A stretch of DNA of 64,000 bases from Mastigamoeba balamuthi. Taxonomy: Eukaryota; Evosea; Mastigamoebida; Mastigamoebidae. The stretch spans positions 20,901 to 84,900 of the forward strand of contig CACRSC010000041.1 of NCBI GenBank assembly GCA_902651635.1. Reading direction: 5' to 3'. The position numbers and the translations under genes were made by a program. This document shows, one piece after another, positions 31,010-42,294 of this stretch. The notes under the pieces are model-generated. The model ran no database searches and was not told the DNA's origin. It saw only the letters and a list, made by a program, of their open reading frames with translations. How positions within the stretch are numbered: the first letter of the stretch is position 1; every line of letters starts with the position of its first letter.

Positions 31010-33450
31010 ATGGACGACGAAGAGCTCGCAATTGCACTCAGCCTCGAGGGCGACGCCGCGGACAGGCCCGTGCTGACGCTGAGCCCCGAGGAGGTCGACA
31101 CCCACTGCGCGATCCTGGTGTCCCTCGGCGGCGCCCTGGGCGGCAGCGGTGGCGCCAGCGGCCTGACGCTCGCGTACAACTCGGTGCTCGGCGACCTGCG
31201 CAGGATCGACACCCGCTCGGCCATCGCCGTGTGGCGGGGCGCCCTGCAGGCGCTGTTCGGGACGCGCGTCGACGACTGGTGCCGGTTCGTTGCCGCCAAG
31301 GGCCTGCGGTTTGTCTCGTACGACCTGTGGAGCATGACCCTGGTGTTCTTCCTCGAGATCGCCCCCGACTACAGCAACCACGACGTCAATGCCAGCTACC
31401 CCCACCTCATCGACGAGGCACGCACGAGCTCACAGCGTCTGGGTGTCGGTTTTTCCCCTCCCTTCTGACATTTTTTGCGTATCGGTGACGTGTTGCCGTA
31501 CGAGCAGTTTGTGGAGCAGATGCGAGTCAAGACGACGTTTGTGGGGCTGCGCAACCAGGGGGCCACGTGCTACCTCAACTCGCTGCTGCAGACGCTCTTC
31601 ATGTCGATGGAGTTCCGCTCGGCCGTCTACTCGTGGACCTACGACCCCCGAATACACGGCCCGGCAGTTGAGTTTCTGACCGCCGTCGCCCGCTGCGCCA
31701 CTGACATCGCCGCACTGCCAAGGCCGAGTGCCTCCCTCTCCAGCTGCAGAGGCTGTTCGCGCACATGCAGCTGCTGAAGGGCGGCTGCGTGAGCACAGAG
31801 GCGCTGACGAGAACGTGAGACCTACCCCCGCACGTCATCAGTTGATATGCTGGGTCAATAAGGTTTGGGTGGAACTCGGCGGAGGCGTTCAAGCAGCATG
31901 ATGTCCTCGAGCTGCACCAAGTGCTCAGCGAGGCGCTGACAGCCTTCAAGTGCCCCGTGGCGTCACTGTTCACCGGGATGGCGCAAGACAGCATCACATG
32001 TGGCAACTGCGGCAACACCCGCAGCCAGACGAACCCCTTCATAAACATCAGTGTATGCTCTCCTCTGAGACTGTGCGATGTTACAACCATACAATAACAG
32101 GTGGACATCGATTCGTCCGAGACCCTGGAGGATGCAATCGCCAGGTACCTGGAGCCAGAGATCATCCAGGGGGTGCAGTGCGAGGCATGCGAAAGGCGAA
32201 CAGACTCGAAGAAAGGTATCAGACACCAGTTCATTTCTCCTGATGTGAATCTCGTAGGGCTGCGGCTGACAGAGCTGCCACATCTGCTATTCATTCACCT
32301 CAAGCGGTTCGCGTACGACAAGGTAACTCAGCAGCGAGTCAAGATCAACAAGGAACTTCGATTCCCCGGGGAGTTCGATGCCAACCGCCACCTGACAAGG
32401 CGCGGCGGGCCCGAGCTCAAGTACGAGATCTACAGCGTGCTCATTCACTCTGGCTGCGCGCACGGCGGACACTACTACGCGTTCATCCGGGCTGTGGACA
32501 AGAACAGCCAGTGGTTCACCTTCAACGATTCGTACGTGACAGAGATGGGGAAGCTCGACGTTTCTTTGGCGCAGGGCAGTGCGAGCGACCAGGGCTTTGG
32601 AACCAGCGCCTACGCGCTGGTATACAAGCGCAGCGGGTCTCTCAGCGCCGTCCCGGACTCGCAAATTTCTCAGCAAACACGGGACTCGGTTCCTGCACCG
32701 GATCTGCGGTACACGCCCTCCGCATTCGACGTGCGCTCGGAAGACGAGGAGGATTCGTTCGAAGTCGACATGGGAGGAGACGTCTTCATGGCGGACAGCT
32801 TCGACGACACGGAGGTGCAGGCCCCGCAACCAGCCGGCAACGACATCGAAGTCAGGCTCTTCGCTCTGCCTGACCTCGATTTCCCCGTGGCGCACACCTG
32901 TGTCCCCCATGGAGCCGCACTGGAAACTACGGTCCTCCTACTGCAATCGGTCATCCGCACACCGGAGCACGGAGGAGCTTGCGGATCCCAGTCGCGGTCC
33001 GTGTCGGCGAGCGACTGGAGGATGAGGCGCTTCAACGAGAAGACCTTCGAGGTCGGAGTGCCAATCAACGAGGAGGGGCTACGCGGATTCGCCGATTCCG
33101 AGGTGCTGCTGCTCGAAGGCCGTGGCGCAGACGGCCAGTTCCTTGCGGAGTCGTGCACAGTTGTGCGGGTGGTCCACCGCGAGCACGCGGCCCAGCGATA
33201 CCTCCTCGTCCCCGCGGAGGCGTCGGAGTCGTGCATTCTCAAGGCCGTGGCGGCCCAATGGCCCTCGCTGTGGAACCTGAACGGCCCGTGCACGGCCACT
33301 CAGATGGCGTTGTCCAACATGCGGATCGACCGTGTCGCCCCGTCCCTCATCGTGTGCAATGTCTCTCAATTGGCCGCCGAGAGCGAGAGACCAAAGGCGT
33401 CGTGGCCACACGAGCAGGGCCTGCACATCCGAATGCCCTCGATTCAGTGA
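31010..33450 (+). CDS. UIM + DCN1-like PONY + USP deubiquitinase fusion
   Basis: Five exons (31010-31417, 31508-31666, 31723-31814, 31863-32052, 32101-33450) give 732 residues. Residues 2-14 ([13 protein letters not shown]) fit a ubiquitin-interacting motif. Residues 50-142 match the C-terminal part of the PONY domain of DCN1 cullin-neddylation scaffolds ([29 protein letters not shown]); the DAD patch reads Asp105, Ser129, Asp135. The USP domain starts at once: [15 protein letters not shown] with catalytic Cys157, [16 protein letters not shown], CxxC pairs (CGNC, CEAC), [10 protein letters not shown], and GGHYYAFI with His407 and Asp426. The triad is complete; the nearest relatives look like USP7/USP47. 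Intron 1 has a GC donor, and removing it makes LIDE-FVEQMR continuous as in DCN1. The C-terminal 250 residues are not recognised. Likely role: removal of ubiquitin near cullin ligases (inference). Confidence 0.9.
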
Positions 33451-33588
33451 CACAACAGAAAGCAACTGTTTCAATCTGGTTATTGTGTTGAACTGAATCA
33501 TGCTCGCTATCATCATTCAGGAAGTGAAGTAAGGAATGGATGGGTCAGCACCAGATTTCTCGGGTGTGTGATAAATCTCCTGATGGAA

Positions 33589-33596
33589 GATATTTT
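33589..33596 (+). promoter_or_regulatory. GATATTTT element upstream of WARS1
   Basis: GATATTTT lies 52 nt before the WARS1 ATG, in the 197-nt gap after the USP stop. Confidence 0.4.
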
Positions 33597-33647
33597 ATGT
33601 CCTCCCGCAACGTTTTTTGCTTCTTTGTAGCGCCAACCCTGTTAGCC

Positions 33648-35118
33648 ATGTCCGAGCCCACCTCACCCGCTCCCGCTGCCGAGCCGCAGGCGCAGCCCGC
33701 CGCATCGAAGTCGCCCGCGACGTTCAAGGTCGACCCGTGGAGCGTGGACGGCGCCGTCGACTACGACAAGCTGATCCAGCAGTTTGGCTGCAGCGCCATC
33801 ACGCCCGAGCTCATCGAGCGCTTCGAGGCCGTCACGGGCAAGCGCGCGCACCACTGGCTGCGCCGCGGGCTGTTCTTCTCGCACAGGGAGCTCGACCAGA
33901 TCCTGGAGCACCACTCCAAGGGGAAGCCGGTGTACCTGTACACGGGCAGGGGGCCCAGCAGCGACTCGCTGCACTTCGGGCACCTCGTGCCGTTTGTGTT
34001 CACCAAGTGGCTGCAGGAGACGTTCGGCTGCCACCTCGTCATCCAGCTGACCGACGACGAGAAGTTCCTCTGGAAGGACATCACCGTCGAGCAGGTTCGC
34101 TCTCTCTCTCTCCGCGCCCCGCGTGCTTCTATTGCAATTGTAGTTTGCTGGGGGAAATGAGGTGGTGTGTCCTCGGGCCCACAGTTGATTTTCGCAAGTC
34201 ATCCCAATGACGGAAGATGCGCGTGCTGTGCGAGTGCAGGCGCGCCTGTACGCCAGGGAGAACGCCAAGGACATCATCGCGCTGGGGTTCGACCCCAAGA
34301 AGACGTTCATCTTCGCGGACTTTGACTACATGGGGGCCATGTACCCGCTGGTGACGTCGATCCAGAAGATGGTCACCTTCAGCCAGTGCAAGGGCATCTT
34401 CGGCTTTACCGACGAGAAGAACATCGGCTGCGTGGGCTTCCCCGCCATCCAGGCGGCTCCCTCGTTCCCCCAGGCCTTCCCGCACATCTTCGGGGACAAG
34501 CCCGACAAGCTGAGGGAGGTCAGGTGCCTGATCCCCTGCGCCATCGACCAGGACCCGTACTTCCGCATGACCAGGGACATCGCCCCGCGCCTGCGCCTGT
34601 ACAAGTTCAAGCCCGCGGACCTCCACAAGCCTGCCAGGGACGTGCACAAGCCCGCCCTCATCCACTCGAAGTTCTTCCCCGCGCTCGGGGGCAACCAGAC
34701 CAAGATGAGCGCCAGCGCCACCAACACCTCCATCTACCTCACCGACACCCCCGAGATGATCGAGGAGAAGGTAACTTGCCATTTGCGCCCTCTTCGGGGA
34801 TCCGGCGGTAACTGAGCGTGGCACTTGCAGATTACCAAGTACGCGTTCAGCGGGGGCAAGGAGACGGAGGAGGAGCAGCGCAAGTGCGGGGCAGACCTGG
34901 AGCAGGACGTGTCGTACCAGTACCTGAGGTTCTTCCTCGAGGACGACGAGAAGCTCGCACGCATCGGGGAGGACTACCGCACCGGCAAGATGCTCACGAG
35001 CGAGGTCAAGAAGGTCCTCATCGACACGCTCGTCCAGTTCGTGCTCAAGCACCAGGAGGCGCGCAGGAAGGTCACCGAGGAGGACGTCGACCTCTTCATG
35101 CGCCCCGGCCCTCACTGA
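33648..35118 (+). CDS. WARS1: Cytosolic tryptophanyl-tRNA synthetase
   Basis: Three exons (33648-34094, 34240-34770, 34831-35118) give 421 residues. The start [12 protein letters not shown] is chosen over an upstream in-frame ATG at 33540 because GATATTTT lies between them. Class I signatures: [14 protein letters not shown] (HIGH-like; the eukaryotic form is HLGH/HFGH) and NQTKMSAS (KMSKS-like). [63 protein letters not shown] and [12 protein letters not shown] match the cytosolic eukaryotic enzyme throughout. It charges tRNA-Trp. The WHEP domain of the animal enzyme is absent, as in yeast. Confidence 0.97.
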
Positions 35119-35334
35119 ACCGCCGCCGCTGCTGCCTCGCGGTCCCTCTGGCTCTCCCGGAGAAATCAATTGACAGAAATCAGAAGAGGAATAACAAAGA
35201 CACGCCGCTTCCTCCTCACCACGGATGGTTCTGGTTCCCCCCGTCCAAGCTCCTGGGCTGAGATCTAGATTTCGGCAAGAGATATGAAATCTCAATCAGA
35301 TCTGCCAGCGTTACCAAGCCAATCAACTGCGCAA

Positions 35335-36697
35335 ATGGGTGGCGCTCTGGTTGTCGCACTGCTCGCGGCAGCGCTGGGCACGGCGGCCCTGCGCCCGACG
35401 TGCGCCGACTTCTTCTTCCACCCAGAGTGCCCCCACTGCCAGGCCGTGATGCCCCACATCGCCGAGCTGCAGAAGCAGTACTCGCCCAATCTCACCGTGA
35501 ACCGCCATGACGTGCGGGGTTAGAAATCTATCCCCCGGGATGATATCTCTTCTTCTGGACGACCCAACCAATGCCCCCCCCCCGGCAGACGCGGACAACA
35601 GAGACGCGCTCGTGAGGCTGTTCGAGATGCGCCACTGGCAGGACGCCAAGGGCGTGCCCACTGTCTTTGTGGGCGGCGCGACCGTTATGGGCGAGGACGT
35701 CATCAAGAGGTCGCTGGAGAGCGCCGTCCTGGCGCAGCAGGGCGCCTCGTGCGTCGACCTGTCCTCGCTGGTCAACAGGACGTCCTCCGTGGCCCAGACG
35801 GTGCTCACTGTCAGCGGTGCGCTGTCTGTTGCTCTGCTGGGGGCGCTGCACCCGGGCAGCCTCACCGTGTTCCTCGTCCTGCTGCGGTTTGCCCTGCCGA
35901 GGGACGACGGTGTCGCCATGGGCGACTCTGCTGATGCCCCGGGCGGCAGCTTGGAGGGCGGTCCAGGCACTCGTGCGCCCAAGGGGGACGTATCCAAGGT
36001 CCCGCTGATGTCGGAGAGCGCGACGGAAATCGCGGAGGACATACCGGACGGGGCCTTCTCGAAGGCAGCATCTCCCGCGCGCCGTGCTGGCGGCCCGCGC
36101 TGCATGTCTGCTTCTCTTCCACTCGCGATTCTCGTGGTTTTCGTGTGGGAGTTTGTGCTGTCCTTCAGCCTGGCGTTCGTTGTTCGCACGCTCTTCTCCA
36201 CGAAGCTCTATCTCGTGTGCGCGGCAGGGCTGCTGATCATCGCGGGAGGACTGAACATCGCGGTTACGCAAGTCAACGCCTCTGCCTGGTCTGTGGGGTA
36301 TTGCAAAGCGCTGGAGAGGCTGCTGTCGACAAGGCCTCTCTGCGGGCTGTACGGCGTTTACGTGTTCTGCCTTCAGCAGCTGTATACTGGGCCAACCTTG
36401 TTGTTTGCCTCTGCATTCACTGCTCACAGGGCAGAGACAACCACAATTGTGGCCGTAATTCTCTGCACGCAGTCGCTGGCGTACATAGCCCCGTATTGCG
36501 GGCTTTTTGGAATGAGTGCTATAAGGCCTTTCATGATCGACACCGCAATCGAACGCCTCACGCAACGCTCCAGTGAGACTATACATGCAACTAGCATTTC
36601 TGACCCGTGTATTATTTTAGGGTGGATTCGCATTCTCCTGGGCCTGCTGTTCGGTCTTGTTGGTGTCCTCGTGATAGTGCTGACATACAAGTGGTAA
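35335..36697 (+). CDS. Thioredoxin-like (CPHC) multi-pass membrane protein
   Basis: Two exons (35335-35518, 35589-36697) give 430 residues. A signal peptide (MGGALVVALLAAALGTAA) leads into a thioredoxin-like fold: CADFFFHPECPHCQAVMPHI with a CxxC (CPHC) active site, and VPTVFVGG carrying the cis-Pro. About six hydrophobic segments follow (LTVSGALSVALLGAL, LAILVVFVWEFVLSFSLAF, LVCAAGLLIIAGG, VLIVLTYKW-like end). The order, a redox domain facing the lumen followed by membrane helices, resembles DsbD- or VKOR-type electron-transfer systems, but the helices lack paired cysteines of DsbD that I can identify. It may handle disulfide chemistry in the ER or another lumen. Confidence 0.7.
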
Positions 36698-36807
36698 CAA
36701 ATGAGATGTGTTTGTGCTGATACATTCAGTCGATGTTCTTTGGCGACTCTGAGTTCCGTTTCCGTGTTTGGTAGTCTTTATTGGACGAATCGCTTGCATG
36801 CTGTAGG

Positions 36808-38839
36808 TCATTGCAATGACTCGTCGCCGTCTGGAGCATCGTCTTCGGAGTCGACGTTCATCTCCCCCGACACTCCAAGTTGTTGTCTATTGCATTCGCT
36901 CAGGAGCGTCTCGTAGTCGACACCGAGGTGCTCGTAGATGTCCTCGTCCAGAGCGTCCTTCTGCAGCTCACCAGTCCACCACGACACGGCCGCCAGCGGG
37001 TGTGTAGTGCGCATACGGTCTATCACAGCCCGAAGGGCCTCACCGATGTACAGCGAGGAGAATGTGTCGATCTTCAAGCGCAGCACCCGCTTGGGGATCG
37101 AGTCGCAGAACTTCTCGTGGTCGCTGAACAGCGCCAGTAGCAGGGCGGCATCATCTGACCACACCTCGAGCTCTGTCACTCTCTCGGCCACGCCCAGTAT
37201 CTCCTGTGGTAGCAGCGGCTCGTCCAGCTCGAACTCGAGTCTCGTGGCCAGGCCCGCAAGTGGAGCCAGCAGCGCAGGGTCGCAGTCGGACAACGACGAC
37301 AGCTGCAGGCTGAAGCGCCGCAGGACCGGCATCTCGGCGATGGTTGAGGCGAGCATTGAGGCCGCAGGCGCGATGTCAGAGGACGAGGCGGGAACGAACT
37401 CGATGAAGACCAGTGATTTACACGCGCCCAGAAGAGCGGCGAGCTTCTCCTGGTCCGCGTGGCGTCCACCGTGTACCTTGAGGTAGCGCAGGCTAGGGCA
37501 CCTGGCCAGGAGGCCCACGTCTGAGACGGCGGCGAGGCCGTCCGCGTCTTGGAGGACAAGCGACTCGAGCGACGAGCACATCGGGAGGCCGAGAAGGTAC
37601 GACAGCGGCTGGACAGAGTTCAGCCGGAGCTCCCGCAGGCGGAATCCGCACGGGCGCAGCTCGTCGACGCAGCGCGGGTCCACGTACTCGACCTGGAACA
37701 CGGTGACGTTGGGCAGCAGCGACAGGGCGCCCGCGACGCCGCACAGGACCCTCTCTATCTTGAGCGACGTCAAGCTCGCGGAGCACAGCTCGAAGAGCGA
37801 CGTGACGCCGGAGACGTGCTCGCAGTCGGCCTGGCACGTGATGAGCGACAGATGCTCGAGCGACAGAGCGCTCCGCGGGGCGACGACGCCCGAGAGGAAC
37901 TGGCAGCGGAGCGACGCCGCGAAGTCGATGTCGCCGTACACGTACTCGAGCGAGGACAGGTTCCGCATCTCGGCCAGCGTGCTCTCCTGGTCCCCGTACT
38001 CGGCCCCCTTTGCCCACGACTTGAGCGTGCGCAGGCCCGGGGCTGCCCCGGCCAGCCAGCGCCTCGTCGCGGCCGACAGCCTGCCGATCTCGAGGGCCCG
38101 CAGCGAGGGGAACGGAACGGGCCCGGCGTCCTCGAAGAGGCGCAGGCAGGCCTCGGACCCCAGCTGCACGCGGAGCTCGGAGAGCAGCGGGAGGCCCCTG
38201 GCGGCACCATCGACGGAACGGCGGAGGCCGCGGAACAGCGCGGCGACCGACCCGGCCGACTCGTCTGTGGGCTCGCGCTGGCCCAGCAGCACGCACAGCA
38301 CGCGCAGCGTCGGCCCCCGCGACGCGCCAAACTGCTCGAGGGTCGCCGCGGAGCACTCGTCCGACACGCGGAAGCGGGCGACCTCGAGCTTGCCCGCGCT
38401 CCTGCGCAGACCCCCACCGCGGACACGTCAGAATCCCGAGGGAGTGGAATTCCAACGGTTCGCGAATGTGTTGCCGATGACGCAACTGCGCGAGTTCCGC
38501 GACGGCTTCCTGCGGCATCGGGCCCATGCGCATGGCGTCGACCTCGACGAGCGTGCCCGCGAGGGCGGCGAGCAGCGCGCGCAGGACGGGGCCGTCGGCC
38601 CTGTGGCCCAGCGGGTTCACGAGGCAGAGGCGGCGCACGGGCCGCCCAGAGGCAGCGAGCGAGGCCACCGACGCGAGCGAGGCGGGGAGGGTGACGTCAC
38701 TCCACAGCGACGGGTGCGCGCAGAGGGAGCGCAGGGCGCGGCTGGTGCGAGAGAGGGCGCAGAGGGAGCGGTGGGGGAGGAGCGGCAGGAGCTCGGAGGC
38801 CACGAGCTGCTGGGGCAGCGACTGGAACAGTGAGGCCAT
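36808..38839 (-). CDS. F-box / leucine-rich repeat protein
   Basis: Two exons (38487-38839, 36808-38401) give 648 residues. Residues 5-45 fit an F-box (SLPQQLVASELLPLLPHRSL, LSRTSRALRSLC). The rest is a series of irregular LRRs (LRVLCVLLG, LSSLEYVYGDIDF, LEHLSLITCQADC, LRELRLNSVQPL, LRYLKVHGGRH, VTELEVWSDDAALL). The tail is acidic (NVDSEDDAPDGDESLQ). F-box/LRR proteins are substrate receptors of SCF (CUL1-SKP1) ubiquitin ligases. The ATG at 38839 is used; a few in-frame codons precede it without ATG. The substrate cannot be told. Confidence 0.8.
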
Positions 38840-39021
38840 CTGGTCCAAACTGATGTTGATATTTCAGATCTCTCACTGATGATCTCATGCCCGGTAGATA
38901 GAGGTATCGTCTCCGAACCGAACAGCACCGGCCTCCGGGGGGAGCAGCTCCCGCAGCCGCTGCCGTGCGTGGGAGGTGACCCTCGGATGGCCTGACAGGG
39001 ACGACCGCCTCACCAGCCCCA

Positions 39022-39050
39022 GATATTTGCCATACGTCACCAAGATATTC
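39022..39050 (+). promoter_or_regulatory. Two GATATT elements upstream of U2A' gene
   Basis: GATATTT at 39022-39028 and GATATTC at 39044-39050, 22 bp apart (two helical turns), 45-73 nt before the ATG. A further GATATTTC at 38858-38865 lies in the same divergent gap, next to the F-box/LRR start. Confidence 0.45.
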
Positions 39051-39094
39051 GAACATTCTTGCCCGGGTCTCCAAACGCGCGCGTGCACAACTCG

Positions 39095-40248
39095 ATGGTG
39101 AAGATCAACGCGGATCTCATCCAGCGGGCGCCCTTCCGCATCAACGCGCTCAAGGACCGCGAGCTCGACCTCCGAGGTGCGCCCCGCCGCCCGCCCGCCC
39201 TCTGCGCCCACAGGGGGACCTTAACCCGCGCTCTCTTTGTCGCCGCCCGGCCGGCGCAGGGAACAAGATCCCCGCGATCGAGAACCTCGGCGTGGCGCAG
39301 GACGCGTTCGACGCGATAGACCTGTCGGACAACGACATCACGCGGCTGGAGAACTTCCCGCTGATGGCGCGCCTGCGCGTGCTGCTCGTCAACAACAACC
39401 GCGTGGCGCACATCGCGCCGCTGCGCGACCAGATCCCGCACCTCCACATGCTCGTGCTCACCGGCAACAAGGTTCCGCGCGCGCGCCTCCCCCCTACATC
39501 TGCCCAGTATCTCCCCCCGGCGAATCAGAAGATTTATATGCTGGAATCGGAGCAGATAACGAGCCTGAAGGAGATTGACAACCTCGTGGGGCTGCTGGAC
39601 CTGGAGCACCTGTCGCTGATGGACAACCCCATCGCCAAGCTGCCCAACTACCGCACGTACGTCGTCCACACCCTGCCCCAGGTCCGCGTCCTCGACTTCC
39701 GTAAGGTCAAGCAGAAGGTCCGTGCCCGCCCTTTCTCCTGACGCGTCAATTGATCAGGGCCCCCACAGGAGAGGATTGCCGCCGAGCAGATCTTCGGCCC
39801 GGCGGTGCCCCAGAAGCCCGTCGCGGCCCAGCAGGGCAAGGCGTCCGCTGCCGCTGCTGCAGCTCCCCAGGCGGCCCCCGCCGCCTCGAGCGCTGCGGCC
39901 GCTGCGATTGTGCGTGCGGCGGCGGCGGCCAAGAAGACCCAGCAGGACCAGGAGCTCGCCATCAAAGTGAGTTGGGGCACTGCTTGCTTGCCTTGTGGGT
40001 ACCCTCGCTCAGCCACAACACTCTGCTGCAGGCCGCGATCAAGAACGTCAAGACGATGGAGGAGGCAGCCGCACTCGAGCGAGCGCTGGCGTCTGGCGAC
40101 ATCCCCAAGCTGCCCGCTGCAGCCGCCGCATCGACGTGCGAAAATGCCCTCTCCCCCACTGGCCCCCCTGCCTCCTTGCGCATGGAGCTGAAGACTGAAC
40201 CGTGCATCTGCGGCGCCGTGCAGGTCAGGCACCGCGGACCCTCAGTGA
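39095..40248 (+). CDS. SNRPA1: U2 snRNP protein A' (U2A')
   Basis: Six exons (39095-39176, 39260-39471, 39556-39717, 39769-39966, 40032-40135, 40224-40248) give 260 residues. The protein follows U2A' from the start (MVKINADLIQRAPFRINALK, DRELDLRGNKIPAIENLG, FDAIDLSDNDITRLENFP, LLVNNNRVAHI) to the LRR cap (YRTYVVHTLPQVRVLDFRKV KQKER). Human U2A' is 255 residues. An Ala-rich low-complexity stretch and a helix (IKNVKTMEEAAALERALASG) end it, as in relatives where the last helix is EVERLKGLLQSGQIP. U2A' binds U2B'' and U2 snRNA stem-loop IV in the spliceosome. The last small exon is inferred from a GTGCGA donor and CAG acceptor and is less sure. Confidence 0.93.
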
Positions 40249-40580
40249 GGAGTGCCGAGTGTTGTGGAGGCTCGGTGCCAGGACACTCAATCACAGGGTT
40301 GTTCGTGGTACATCCGGGGTCTTTAGGGCTTGAGGTTTTCTTCGTGCTGTTAGGCTGTCTTGGAGCTCCGTTTGCAGTGCTAAGAGTACCAGAGAACTCA
40401 TCCTCGCGATGGAGGACTGTGAGCCCTTGCTCAGACTTCACTTTAACGGGTTTTGTTTACCTTGAAGGTAGCAGACTCCGCTCCGCAATCCCGTTGTGTT
40501 GGCGGGCTTCCGTAGCATATCAATTGGTTGGGTTACGGAGATTTGTTTTTGAGGTAGATTTCTTTTAGGAACAACACACA
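40249..40580. other. Intergenic region between tandem genes
   Basis: 332 nt between U2A' and the coiled-coil gene. An open frame continues from U2A' if the last intron is not spliced, but its translation is not protein-like. AT content rises near 40500-40580, as expected for a promoter. No GATAT element is visible. Confidence 0.45.
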
Positions 40581-41910
40581 ATGACCAAGGGCTCCGCCAA
40601 GAAGAAGCGCGGCGCAGCGTCCCGCGCGGCCAGCGCGCTCAAGCCGCACTCGTCCCCGCGGCAGAGCCCGGGGGCGTCGCAGCACCGCCCCCACTCGCAG
40701 CGCTCGTCTCCGGCCGGCGTCTCCATCTCCGGCGACCCGTCAGCCCCAGCCTCCTCCATCGTCCTCGACTCGGTGATCCCCGACGCCTGCGCTGTACGTG
40801 GACCGTGGGCACATGCTGGGGGCGTGTGGTCGGCGCTTCTGATCGATCGTGTCGTTTTCGCGCGGTCGTGTACTGTTCGCCGGCGCCAAAATTACTTACT
40901 GGCTGGGCTGCCAACAGGAGTGCTCGAGGAACGCGGAGAGGATCGCGAAGCTGCAGGCCGAGCTCAGGGAGTTTGCCGAGCAGCGCAGCATTGCCGACAG
41001 CCGTCACGAGCGTTTCGTCGAGGAGGCCGCCAAGCGCGATCAGAGTGCGCACCGCTTCCCACACGGGCAGCAGCGAACACGCACGCACTCAGCACGAGCG
41101 CCGCCACAGTCATGCAGGAGATCATCGACCGGCTCAAGGCGGAGAAGGCCGAGCTGCAGAACCAGCGTGAGTCCCCCCTCCCCGCCTCCCTGGGTGCTGG
41201 CCTCGGCACTCACGAGCGCTCTACTCCCTCCCGGCATCCCGGCAGTGTCTGCGGCTCAGGCTGAGGTCGCGTGCATGTCCGGGGCCGTGACGCCCGAGGT
41301 GCCCAAGTCTCCCGCTGGTGCCCCGGCTCTGCCACCCGCGCCCGCCCCGCCGGTGGTCCCCCCAGCACCGCAGGCGCCGCCCCCGCCGCGCGCCTCGCAG
41401 CTGCCGGTGCCGGTCCCCCTGAACACCGCAGCGGCTCCGGCGACGCCCGTCAAGACGCCGACGAAGACGGCGCAGAAGACGCCCATGAAGACGCCCGGGA
41501 GGCTCGCGGTGCACCACACGCCGTCGAGGACGCCGAGGCCCGCCGTGAGGCGCGAGGCCATCGCGCCGCCGCCGAGCGAGGCGCCGATGCCGCCCGTCTT
41601 TGGGTGCGACGCCGAGGCAGAGGCCGAGAGCGCGAGGTACCTCGCGCGGACGGTGGAGCTGTACCGCGAGCTGAGCGCGGTGACGGTGTCGCAGCGAGAC
41701 GCGACGACGTTCGAGTGCACGTGCTACAACAGGAGGAAGGAGCGCGGCGTGCAGTTCACGCTGTACCTCGGCCAGAGCATGGTCGAGTACGCGCCCGTCA
41801 CCATCGAGCCCGAGCTGAACCTGCCCGAGGTGTTCTCGTCGCCCATCGAGTTTGAGCGCTCGCAGCTCCCCGTGTTCCTGGGGCAGCTCCTAACTGAGAT
41901 GTTCGACTGA
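40581..41910 (+). CDS. Coiled-coil protein with Csm1/Pcs1-like C-terminus (tentative)
   Basis: Four exons (40581-40793, 40918-41044, 41110-41166, 41246-41910) give 353 residues. A basic, Ser/Pro-rich start (MTKGSAKKKRGAASRAAS) is followed by a coiled coil (ERIAKLQAELREFAEQRS, IMQEIIDRLKAEKAELQ), a long Pro/Ala-rich linker with KTPxK repeats (possible CDK sites), and a compact C-terminal domain (TFECTCYNRRKERGVQFTLY, LPEVFSSPIEFERSQLPVF). That end resembles the monopolin Csm1/Pcs1 C-terminal domain, whose last strand and helix read like LPxYLxxxIxFxRxQxxxF. If right, it would be a kinetochore or chromatin-clamp protein. Other coiled-coil kinetochore subunits are alternatives. Confidence 0.55.
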
Positions 41911-41959
41911 CGGGTGGACTGGGGGAAAAGATAATTTGTCCTTCCCCACCGAAGAATCC

Positions 41960-41978
41960 GATATTTTTTCGATATTTC
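41960..41978 (+). promoter_or_regulatory. Tandem GATATTT elements before PH-FYVE-kinase gene
   Basis: GATATTTT at 41960 and GATATTTC at 41971, 11 bp apart. If they mark the core promoter, transcription would start near 42000, about 300 nt before the first ATG, an unusually long leader for this window. Confidence 0.4.
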
Positions 41979-42294
41979 CGGGTGTTTTTTGAAGCTTAAT
42001 CTCTCGCGCACATCGCAAGCAACGCTGGCGGAAGAGGAAGACACTCGCAGGCAGCTGGCGCACCGGTCCTCGTCGCCGCGGCGCCGCGCCAAGTCCGAGT
42101 ACGCGCCGGCGCGCCCCTGCGCCACGTCCGACGCCGCCGCGCCCTCTGCGGCCGCCGGCGACGACGACGACGACGCCGAGCGGCGCGACAGGGACGCGCG
42201 GCCGCTGCACCGCCACAAGCGCCACGACAAGGAGAAGCTGAGCGTCGTCGTCGTCGAGGTCCAGCCGCCAGCGCCCAAGGGCGGCGTCGCGGCG

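Noticed and set aside
31418-31444. Canonical GT donor at 31445 in place of the GC donor at 31418
   Set aside because: It would keep the frame but insert nine residues between LIDE and FVEQMR, which are contiguous in DCN1 proteins; the GC donor fits better. RNA evidence could reverse this.
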